Origin: RGIG1934 sp964492545
GTDB lineage: Bacteria > Bacillota > Clostridia > Lachnospirales > Lachnospiraceae
Reading direction: 5' to 3'
Assembly: GCA_964492545.1 (NCBI GenBank)
Contig: CAZBKO010000122.1
Span: 1 to 5,838 of the forward strand
Length of the DNA: 5,838 nucleotides
Below the pieces are notes generated by a model. The model saw only the letters and a list, made by a program, of their open reading frames with translations, did not search any database and was not told the DNA's origin. Position 1 is the first letter of the stretch. The number at the start of each line of letters is the position of its first letter. A program made the position numbers and the translations under genes. Positions 1 to 5,384 of the stretch are shown here, in pieces.

Positions 1-385
1 AAAAATAGCCCCCAAGAAAGATTATGCCCTTAAGCTTTTTCTCTTTTTCCAAGGCTATAGCCACATCTATTTCATCCTGATTTTGGTCTACTCTATGTAA
101 AATAAATGTATATTTTCTCTTTTGAATTTCATTCTCTAATGTTGTTATTATTGGCCAAAAAAATGGGTTGTTGATTCCCTTTATCAATACTGCAATCGTT
201 GTTGATTCTGATATTTTCAGATTTCTTGCATTATTGTTTGGTACATAATAATTTTCTTTAATTACCTTCATGATTTTTTGCTTTGTTTCACAACTTATAT
301 CAGGGCTATCATTGATAGCCCTTGATACAGTACTTACGCTAACATTACATATTCTCGCAACATCTTTTATGGTTATACTTTCCAT
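1..385 (-). CDS. LacI-family transcriptional regulator, N-terminal part (runs off left edge)
   Basis: This is a DNA-binding repressor of the LacI/GalR family, probably controlling the maltodextrin operon it follows. The 128 visible residues show the whole N-terminal DNA-binding domain: the helix-turn-helix at residues 4-25 (IKDVARICNVSVSTVSRAIN), then the hinge helix around residues 49-58 with A53, R54 and L56, where L56 is the leucine that family members insert into the minor groove at a central CG step. The start of the periplasmic-binding-protein-like sensor domain follows (IAVLIKGINNPFFWPI, residues 64-79). About 200 residues are missing past the window edge. The ATG at 385 is chosen because an in-frame TAA lies a short way upstream and the family motif begins right after it. 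The gene starts 30 nt after the malQ stop, so it is probably co-transcribed. The effector and target are inferred from context. Alternative: a regulator of another sugar system that happens to lie next to malQ. Confidence 0.93.
   Translation of the reverse strand, partial: MESITIKDVARICNVSVSTVSRAINDSPDISCETKQKIMKVIKENYYVPNNNARNLKISESTTIAVLIKGINNPFFWPIITTLENEIQKRKYTFILHRVDQNQDEIDVAIALEKEKKLKGIIFLGGYF
302..322 (-). repeat. Perfect 9-bp hairpin inside the regulator gene
   Basis: The arms agggctatc (302-310) and gatagccct (314-322) are exact reverse complements around a 3-nt loop. In the message the structure covers codons 22-28 (R-A-I-N-D-S-P) exactly in frame, just after the recognition helix. 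It could slow or attenuate early translation of the regulator, or be a DNA palindrome bound by a protein. It lacks the central CG typical of LacI-family operators. Function is unknown and coincidence is possible. Confidence 0.55.
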
Positions 386-390
386 AAAAA

Positions 391-399
391 CCACCCACC
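391..399 (-). promoter_or_regulatory. Weak ribosome binding site of the regulator gene
   Basis: On the minus strand the only purine/G-rich stretch before the regulator ATG is GGTGGGTGG, ending 5 nt before the start codon. It is a poor match to AGGAGG, in contrast to the strong sites before malE and malF. This fits a repressor made at low level at the end of an operon; that purpose is an inference. Confidence 0.4.
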
Positions 400-415
400 A
401 ATTTCTAATCAGTTA

Positions 416-1918
416 TTAATACTGATCATTTACTTCCTGCCAACGTCCAAACATATCTGTTAAATATGCAATTCTATCCAGCAAATTATCTGTTATCTCT
501 TCTTCCAGCACCCTCCATGTCCAATTACCACCAAGAGTTGAAGGAATATTCATTCGACATTTTGAACCTAATCCTAAATAATCCTGCATTGGAATAATTG
601 CAAGCTTTGATACAGATGCAAGAGCAACCTTTATAAAATCCCAATGTATATCTGCTCTTTCTGTATTGTAATTATGCATATACTCAATTGCATTCTCTTT
701 GTCTTCATCTGATATAGAATCATACCAGCCCTGTATGTTATCATTATCATGAGTTCCTGTATATACCACCGAATTAGGTGTATAAGTGTGAGGATAATAA
801 TTGCTTGTTTCTCTAGAATCAAAAGCAAATTGTATTATCTTCATTCCAGGAAAGCCTATATCTTTAACTAATTTAACTACACTGTCTGTAAGATATCCTA
901 AATCTTCCGCTATGATATTAACTTCTCCAAGCTCCTTTTTCAAAGCATTAAATAAATTGATTCCAGGTCCTTTAACCCAATGACCATTAACAGCTGTCTT
1001 ATCGCCAAAAGGTATTGAATAATACTCATCAAAGCCTCTAAAATGATCAATTCTTACAACATCATACCATTTTATACTGTTTCTTACTCTGCTAATCCAC
1101 CATTTATAGCCTGTTTCCTCATGGTATTCCCATTTGTATAATAGATTTCCCCATAATTGTCCATCGGCGGCGAAAGAATCTGGAGGACATCCTGCTACAG
1201 CAAGAGGTACATTCTCATCATCAAACTGAAATAACTCTGTATTAGCCCAGCAATCCGCACTATCAAAAGCAACATAAATAGGTATATCACCTATAATCTG
1301 TACTTCATTTTCATTGGCATATGCTTTAAGCTCTAACCACTGTTTATTAAATTCAAACTGAAGAAATTTGTAAAACTCTATATCAGTTTCAAGCATTTCT
1401 GTATAGTGTTCCATCGCTTCTGGTTCACGTAATCTTATATCCTCATCCCATTCAGTCCATGCTACATCCTCAAAATAGTCTTTTACTGCCATATATAAAG
1501 CATAATCGTCAAGCCAAAACTCATTTTCTTCTAAAAATGTTCTATACTCTCCGTTGTTTTCAAAATCAAATCTTTCGTATGCATTTCTCAGCACATCGTA
1601 TCTTTCAAAATAAATTTTCTCATAATCTATATATCTTTCGTCTTCACCAAAATTACATTCATCCAGTTCACCTTGCATAAGTAAACCTTCGTTTACAAGT
1701 TTTTCTAAATCAATAAAATATGGATTCCCCGCAAAAGTTGAAAAAGATTGATATGGAGAATCTCCATAACTAGTTGGTCCAAGTGGTAAAATTTGCCAAA
1801 AATGTTGATGGGCTTTTTTTAGCCCATCAACAAAATTATAAGCTTCTTTGGAGAAACAACCTATTCCGTATTTAGAAGGGAGACTAGATATTGGTAATAA
1901 TATTCCACTAGCTCTCAT
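416..1918 (-). CDS. malQ: 4-alpha-glucanotransferase (amylomaltase), GH77
   Basis: This cytoplasmic enzyme transfers glucan chains between maltodextrins and releases glucose, feeding imported maltose and maltotriose into glycolysis and phosphorylase substrates. The 500 residues match the usual single-domain bacterial amylomaltase length. Family motifs appear in order: GILLPISSLPS (5-15), WQILPLGPTSYGDSPYQ (41-57), GDIPIYV (210-216), CPPDSFAADGQLWGN (244-258), VRIDHFRG (288-295), IIAEDLG (335-341) and TGTHDN (387-392). By family knowledge the catalytic nucleophile is D291, the acid/base E338 and the transition-state stabiliser D391; all are present, so the enzyme should be active. The ATG at 1918 has AAAGGA upstream at a sensible distance and MRASGILLP is the normal family N-terminus. 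The coding sequence ends in tandem TAA stops. It starts 21 nt after the malG stop, in one operon. A strong terminator-like hairpin sits in codons 29-41. H37 stands where most family members have Gly, as I remember the alignment. Confidence 0.97.
   Translation of the reverse strand: MRASGILLPISSLPSKYGIGCFSKEAYNFVDGLKKAHQHFWQILPLGPTSYGDSPYQSFSTFAGNPYFIDLEKLVNEGLLMQGELDECNFGEDERYIDYEKIYFERYDVLRNAYERFDFENNGEYRTFLEENEFWLDDYALYMAVKDYFEDVAWTEWDEDIRLREPEAMEHYTEMLETDIEFYKFLQFEFNKQWLELKAYANENEVQIIGDIPIYVAFDSADCWANTELFQFDDENVPLAVAGCPPDSFAADGQLWGNLLYKWEYHEETGYKWWISRVRNSIKWYDVVRIDHFRGFDEYYSIPFGDKTAVNGHWVKGPGINLFNALKKELGEVNIIAEDLGYLTDSVVKLVKDIGFPGMKIIQFAFDSRETSNYYPHTYTPNSVVYTGTHDNDNIQGWYDSISDEDKENAIEYMHNYNTERADIHWDFIKVALASVSKLAIIPMQDYLGLGSKCRMNIPSTLGGNWTWRVLEEEITDNLLDRIAYLTDMFGRWQEVNDQY
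1752..1768 (-). repeat. Near-perfect 17-nt palindrome in malQ
   Basis: The arms tatggaga (1752-1759) and tctccata (1761-1768) are exact reverse complements around one base, able to fold as a 7-bp stem with a 3-nt loop. It encodes the conserved Y-G-D-S-P-Y motif (codons 51-56), so protein conservation plus codon choice may fully explain it. It lies 30 nt downstream, in the message, of the stronger hairpin at 1803-1832. Confidence 0.4.
1798..1832 (-). terminator. Terminator-like hairpin inside malQ
   Basis: On the minus strand the message reads TGTTGATGGGCT, six A, AGCCCATCAACA, then TTTTT. This is a perfect 12-bp stem (1803-1814 with 1821-1832), a 6-nt loop and an immediate U5 run at 1802-1798. 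That is the form of a Rho-independent terminator, oriented with malQ transcription, about 87-120 nt into the gene (codons 29-41). The unbroken malQ reading frame passes through it. It may act as an attenuator exposed when malQ is not translated, which would also lower the downstream regulator. Termination activity is inferred; the repeat itself is seen directly. Confidence 0.6.
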
Positions 1919-1939
1919 TTCGTGTCCTTTCTGTATCTG

Positions 1940-2779
1940 TTAACCCTTAACAGCACCAGCTGCAACACCCTTAATAATGTACTTCTGACAACTTAAGTAG
2001 AATACAATAATAGGTACAAGTGCAACAAGTAACATTGCCATCATATCACCCCATGCAACTGATCCATATCCACCTTTGAGGTATTGGACAGCTACTGGAA
2101 TTGTCTTAAATCTAGTTCCAACTACAAGGAATGGTAATAAGAAGTCATTCCAAATCCACATTGCATTAAGAATTGCTACTGTAATCATAGTTGGTTTTAA
2201 CATAGGAACTACCACTCTGAAGAAAGTCTGGAAAGGATTACATCCATCAATCATAGATGCTTCTTCAATCTCATAAGGTATTGCTTTTACAAAACCGCAA
2301 TACATAAATACTGAAAGTCCTGCTCCAAATCCCAGATAAATAATAACTATACCAAACTGATTGTCAAGATGTAACTGATTAGCCATCTTAGACATTGTAA
2401 ACATAACCATCTGGAATGGTACAATCATTGAAAATACAAAGAAATAATATAAGAATGATGTAAACTTATTCTTAACTCTTGTAATATACCATCCAGCCAT
2501 TGCTGTAAATATAACAATAGCTAATACAGAAGCGATTGTTATCCATAAAGAATATCCTGCTGCTGTAAAGATATGTGTCTTTTCAGCACCGCTTGTATAG
2601 TTCTTCCAACCTACGAACGAGGTTTTGGTAGGAAAATCAAAGAATTTTCCATTGAACATATAAAGCTGACTCTTAAATGAGTTCATTAAAACCAAGAGAA
2701 TTGGTAGAATAAATAAAATTGCTAAAAGTAATAAAACTATAAATAGTATCCAATCTTTTTTTGTACGTTTCTTTTGCAT
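1940..2779 (-). CDS. malG: Maltodextrin ABC transporter permease, MalG type
   Basis: One of two membrane subunits of the sugar importer, expected to pair with MalF in the cytoplasmic membrane. The 279 residues show about six hydrophobic segments, near 11-33, 74-97, 107-128, 141-162, 199-220 and 244-265. The EAA loop that docks on the ATPase is present as EEASMIDGCNPF (172-183), followed by P192 and P196, between the fourth and fifth segments. The C-terminus AAGAVKG is typical of the MalG branch. Its ATG shares one base with the malF TAA stop (TAATG), so the two subunits are probably translationally coupled, with AGGGAGGT 9 nt upstream inside malF. Substrate specificity is taken from malQ and the regulator, not from the sequence; the broader call is carbohydrate ABC permease of the MalG family. 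A weak 7-bp inverted repeat with a CCC/GGG loop overlaps its stop codon (1937-1953). Confidence 0.93.
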   Translation of the reverse strand: MQKKRTKKDWILFIVLLLLAILFILPILLVLMNSFKSQLYMFNGKFFDFPTKTSFVGWKNYTSGAEKTHIFTAAGYSLWITIASVLAIVIFTAMAGWYITRVKNKFTSFLYYFFVFSMIVPFQMVMFTMSKMANQLHLDNQFGIVIIYLGFGAGLSVFMYCGFVKAIPYEIEEASMIDGCNPFQTFFRVVVPMLKPTMITVAILNAMWIWNDFLLPFLVVGTRFKTIPVAVQYLKGGYGSVAWGDMMAMLLVALVPIIVFYLSCQKYIIKGVAAGAVKG

Positions 2780-3627
2780 TAGTTTTCTACCTCCCTTCTT
2801 CTAGTGAGTGAAAGTTGCAAGAATCCAATAACTGCAACAATCAAGAAGAATATTACTGCCTTGGCCTGTGCTACACCTTCAAAATGATTTCTTGTATACA
2901 TAGTATAATAAATATTCATTGCTAACATCTGTGTATCCTTACCAGGCTTACCATCCGTCAACGCTAAGTTCTGATCATAAAGCTTAAACGAATTGGAAAT
3001 TGTTAAGAATAAACATATTGTAAACGAAGGCATTACCAAAGGTATTGTGATTTTGAATAATATCTGTAATGGTGATGCTCCGTCAATTTTCGCTGCTTCC
3101 AAAACATCTGTAGGTAAATTTTGAATACCTGCGATGTAAATAATCATCATATATCCTATCATCTGCCAGTTCATAACAACTACCAATCCCCAGAAACCGT
3201 ATTTAGGATCTGTTGTTAGTGTTACGTTAAACATATTAAGGATATTGTTTAATATTGCATTCCAAATATAACCGAGAACGATACCGCCAATAAGGTTAGG
3301 CATAAAGAAGACCGTTCTAAACAAATTGGTTCCTTTTACTTTCTGTGTTAATGCAAGTGCTAATAAGAACGCAAATACATTAATAAGAACTACTGAAACT
3401 ATAGTAAATTTTGTTGTAAAGATTAATGAATTCTTAAATTCATCTGTTGCAAAAATCCTTGTGTAATTTTTGAATCCAACCCACTCTGCATCATTTACTG
3501 TTGTAAATTTACAAAATGAAAGATAAATACCTTGAAAGAAAGGTATAACAAAAGCAATCATAAATGCTGCTAACGTTGGGACTACAAAAGGGAGGAAATA
3601 TAATACCTTTTTTCTTTTATTCGTCAT
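2779..3627 (-). CDS. malF: Maltodextrin ABC transporter permease, MalF type
   Basis: This is the first membrane subunit of the importer, partner of MalG. With the start at 3627 it has 282 residues and six likely membrane segments, near 9-31, 70-93, 103-124, 145-168, 200-220 and 256-276. The EAA docking loop is EAAKIDGASPLQ (177-188) with P196 and P200. It is the short form without the extra N-terminal segments of enterobacterial MalF, as usual in Firmicutes. The reading frame stays open to an ATG at 3675. However, only the ATG at 3627 has a strong Shine-Dalgarno site (AGGAGAG, 5 nt spacing), its N-terminus (MTNKRKKVLYFLPF) looks normal for the family, and the upstream ATG would lie inside the terminator hairpin. 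The 123 nt separating it from malE hold two RNA hairpins that probably lower its expression relative to malE. Confidence 0.93.
   Translation of the reverse strand: MTNKRKKVLYFLPFVVPTLAAFMIAFVIPFFQGIYLSFCKFTTVNDAEWVGFKNYTRIFATDEFKNSLIFTTKFTIVSVVLINVFAFLLALALTQKVKGTNLFRTVFFMPNLIGGIVLGYIWNAILNNILNMFNVTLTTDPKYGFWGLVVVMNWQMIGYMMIIYIAGIQNLPTDVLEAAKIDGASPLQILFKITIPLVMPSFTICLFLTISNSFKLYDQNLALTDGKPGKDTQMLAMNIYYTMYTRNHFEGVAQAKAVIFFLIVAVIGFLQLSLTRRREVEN
2789..2796 (-). promoter_or_regulatory. malG ribosome binding site inside malF
   Basis: AGGGAGGT on the minus strand lies 9 nt before the malG ATG and within the last malF codons. Together with the overlapping TAATG junction it supports coupled translation of malF and malG and confirms the malG start. 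Confidence 0.75.
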
Positions 3628-3632
3628 GCTAT

Positions 3633-3639
3633 CTCTCCT
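3633..3639 (-). promoter_or_regulatory. malF ribosome binding site (decides the start)
   Basis: AGGAGAG on the minus strand ends 5 nt before the ATG at 3627. No comparable site precedes the upstream in-frame ATG at 3675, so the shorter malF is preferred. Confidence 0.8.
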
Positions 3640-3648
3640 GTTATTTCT

Positions 3649-3676
3649 AAAAAAATAGTGAGTTGCTACACTCACT
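3649..3676 (-). terminator. Intercistronic terminator/attenuator between malE and malF
   Basis: On the minus strand AGTGAGT (3676-3670), a 6-nt loop and ACTCACT (3663-3657) form a perfect 7-bp stem followed by one A and seven T (3655-3649). The long U-run and position directly ahead of the malF ribosome binding site make it a likely leaky Rho-independent terminator that yields more malE than malFG message. The stem is only moderately GC-rich, so partial readthrough is expected; efficiency is not visible from sequence. Confidence 0.75.
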
Positions 3677-3680
3677 TTGT

Positions 3681-3728
3681 ATTTTACAACTCTTCCCCCA
3701 CATTGTGGGGGAATGAAGTATGTAAAAT
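3681..3728 (-). repeat. Extended two-part hairpin after malE
   Basis: An inner perfect 9-bp stem, ttcccccac (3693-3701) with gtgggggaa (3705-3713), has a 3-nt loop. An outer perfect 8-bp stem, attttaca (3681-3688) with tgtaaaat (3721-3728), is separated from it by an internal loop. It begins 22 nt after the malE stop and has no U-run, so it is more likely a 3'-end stabiliser of malE mRNA than a terminator. A comparable role is known for the REP hairpins between malE and malF in E. coli; the sequence here is unrelated. It could also belong to a dispersed palindromic repeat family. Confidence 0.65.
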
Positions 3729-3750
3729 TATTATTAATAAGTTATAATTC

Positions 3751-5154
3751 TTATTCCTGTGCTAATGCTTTTTCTTCTGACCAAGAAGTCTTAGTATCAT
3801 CTACTAATTTAGACCAATCACACTGTCCCTGTGCATATGCAAGTAAATCTGCACCTACAACGTTCTTGAATTCTTCTGAAGGCATATGATTCATACCAAC
3901 CCAAGCTACTGACTTAAGATCTGAATTAGAAGCGTAAGCTGCTGCTGCTTTCATAAGAGGATCTGCTGGTGTCTGATCTGCTGTAAATGTTGTAAACATT
4001 GTTAAGAATCCTAAATCTTCACAAACCATCTTCTTACCTTCATCTGTTCCGAATACCCATTCAACAAATGCAAGTGTAGCTTTCTGATCTGCTTCAGAAG
4101 CCTTAGAATTGATACACATATAGTTCTCTGTACCTGTACATAATCCCTGGCTTTCTTCGCCATCAAGACCAATGTAAATTGGTAAGTAAGCTACATCTTC
4201 TTCTGTTATTGTTGCGCCTTCAGAACCACTGATGTCGCCCCAAGCCCATACACCATTCTGGTACATAGCTGCTTTTCCAAGTGCGAATTCAGATGCTGCG
4301 TCAGCTCCTGTCTTCTGTCCTAATAATGCTGCTTCACATGTAGAATCTGTTGTGTAAAGATCCCAGATATTCTTGAACTGATCTGCATACTTGAATTCGA
4401 TTTCGTCCATATCTGTAACATTTCCATCGTTAAATTCAGCTGTGATTGCTACATTAAGTAAATGTGTCTTAAATCTCCAGTCTGAAGAGCTATCCATACC
4501 TGCTGAAGCAAATGCTCCATCGATACCAAGATCAGCTTTGTGAGCCTGCATATCATCAGCAACTGCTTTTAATTTAGCAAATGTGTTGATATCTTCAAGC
4601 TTAGTGCATCCTGTATCAGCCTTAGAATCTAATGCGAAGTAAGCTTCGAATATCTTCTTGTTACAGATAAGTCCGTAACTTTCAACACAATATGGAACAC
4701 CATATGTCTTGTCATCAGCTGTTACTAACATACTTGGATCACTTACCCACTTAGCAAAGTCTGTGTCTGTTAAATCTGCACAGTAATCTTTCCATGTGTC
4801 ATATCCAACTGGTCCGTTTACCTGGAATAATGTAGGAGCGTCTGACTTAGCCATCTCTGACTTAAGTGTTGACTCGTATGTTCCTGAAGCTGCTGTTACA
4901 AGCTTAACTTCAACTCCTGTTGCTTCCTTGTAAGCTGCGATAACTTTCTTCCAAGCTGCTTCTGATTCTGGCTTGAAGTTTAAGTAATAAACTGATCCAC
5001 CAGTTGCGTCTGCTGAATCGTCTGCTTTTGTTGTTGCATCATCTGATCCAGCTGCCTTTGTTGTTTCGTCTTTCTTGTCGTCTGAGCCACATCCAGCTAA
5101 TGCTGTTGCTGCCATAGCTACACACATAGATACACATAATAATTTCTTTTTCAT
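3751..5154 (-). CDS. malE: Maltodextrin ABC transporter substrate-binding lipoprotein
   Basis: This extracellular solute-binding protein is anchored to the outer face of the membrane and hands maltose/maltodextrin to MalFG. The 467 residues begin with a signal peptide (MKKK, hydrophobic stretch to residue 20) and lipobox LAGC, so C22 is the lipidated Cys after cleavage. Residues 23-53 form a flexible D/T/K/A-rich tether, typical of clostridial binding proteins. The rest has family-1 solute-binding features: an early SVYYLNFKPE strand (54-63), a TLFQVNGP segment (108-115), aromatic residues such as W121, W226, W303 and W305 that could stack on sugars, and GTDEGKKMV (369-377) near the C-terminal lobe. 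The ATG at 5154 is preceded by AGGAGAGG at a good distance. It is the first gene of the operon. Nine further cysteines in the mature part are unusual. By eye, codons favour AAG and ATC more than in malQ, consistent with high expression. Sugar specificity rests on context. Confidence 0.94.
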   Translation of the reverse strand: MKKKLLCVSMCVAMAATALAGCGSDDKKDETTKAAGSDDATTKADDSADATGGSVYYLNFKPESEAAWKKVIAAYKEATGVEVKLVTAASGTYESTLKSEMAKSDAPTLFQVNGPVGYDTWKDYCADLTDTDFAKWVSDPSMLVTADDKTYGVPYCVESYGLICNKKIFEAYFALDSKADTGCTKLEDINTFAKLKAVADDMQAHKADLGIDGAFASAGMDSSSDWRFKTHLLNVAITAEFNDGNVTDMDEIEFKYADQFKNIWDLYTTDSTCEAALLGQKTGADAASEFALGKAAMYQNGVWAWGDISGSEGATITEEDVAYLPIYIGLDGEESQGLCTGTENYMCINSKASEADQKATLAFVEWVFGTDEGKKMVCEDLGFLTMFTTFTADQTPADPLMKAAAAYASNSDLKSVAWVGMNHMPSEEFKNVVGADLLAYAQGQCDWSKLVDDTKTSWSEEKALAQE

Positions 5155-5203
5155 TAAAATACTACCTCTCCTTCTTTAATGTGTGATTAAATTATATAGT
5201 TCG

Positions 5204-5218
5204 TTCAAACGGTTTCGT
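5204..5218 (-). promoter_or_regulatory. Second operator-like site upstream of malE
   Basis: On the minus strand ACGAAACCGTTTGAA contains the odd palindrome AAACCGTTT and a central CG. It matches the cre-type consensus WTGNAANCGNWNNCW except for two positions. It lies about 24 bp downstream, in transcription direction, of the first operator, also in the malE leader. It may be a second binding site for the operon's LacI-family regulator or for CcpA. Weaker than the first site. Confidence 0.5.
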
Positions 5219-5227
5219 GCATTTCTT

Positions 5228-5242
5228 CGGAATCGTTTCCAA
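5228..5242 (-). promoter_or_regulatory. LacI/CcpA-type operator upstream of malE
   Basis: On the minus strand TTGGAAACGATTCCG is a near-palindrome (GGAA-NCGN-TTCC) with the central CG typical of LacI-family operators. It fits the cre consensus WTGNAANCGNWNNCW at all but the last position. It sits roughly +7 to +21 relative to the predicted start site, where a bound repressor would block promoter clearance or elongation. The sequence cannot tell whether the local regulator, CcpA or both bind it. Confidence 0.68.
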
Positions 5243-5255
5243 TGACTATGTTTAG

Positions 5256-5284
5256 ATAATATCACACTTAAGCATAATTTGCAA
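5256..5284 (-). promoter_or_regulatory. Promoter of the mal operon
   Basis: On the minus strand a -35 box TTGCAA (5284-5279) is separated by exactly 17 bp from a -10 box TATTAT (5261-5256), with a TG one base before the -10 (extended -10). The A/T-rich stretch upstream of -35 (about 5285-5315) could act as an UP element. The start site would be near 5249, leaving a leader of about 95 nt before malE. A second TATAAT at 5191-5196 has no convincing -35. I see no clear terminator in the 100 nt between the hisA stop and this promoter, so some readthrough from hisA is possible. Confidence 0.78.
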
Positions 5285-5384
5285 GAAAATTTGAAAATAT
5301 TAATGATTTTTTATGCGATATTCACAAAAGCCCCATTTTATAGCCATCAAGATGTCTATCTTTATCAGTTATTTTGTGCATTTT

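Noticed and set aside
1937..1953. 7-bp inverted repeat CTGTTAA/TTAACAG over the malG stop codon
   Set aside because: Low GC, no U-run, and a 7-bp match with a short loop is expected by chance in a window this size; kept only as a note under malG.
3677..3889. Plus-strand frames opposite the mal genes (for example 3677-3889, 2076-2276, 1459-1680, 801-983)
   Set aside because: They lie antisense to strongly supported genes, lack ribosome binding sites and family motifs, and are shadows of the real coding frames.
5191..5196. Second -10 element (TATAAT) close to malE
   Set aside because: No recognisable -35 at 16-18 bp upstream, whereas the promoter at 5256-5284 has both boxes, ideal spacing and an extended -10.
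5205..5222. Tiny leader reading frame (ATG CAC GAA ACC GTT TGA) in the malE leader
   Set aside because: No adequate ribosome binding site, only five codons with no regulatory residue pattern, and it overlaps the operator-like site, which explains the sequence better.
5323..5378. Inverted repeat CACAAAA/TTTTGTG between hisA and the mal promoter, as a hisA terminator
   Set aside because: Only 7 AT-rich pairs across a loop of more than 40 nt, and the T-run is on the wrong side for minus-strand transcription.
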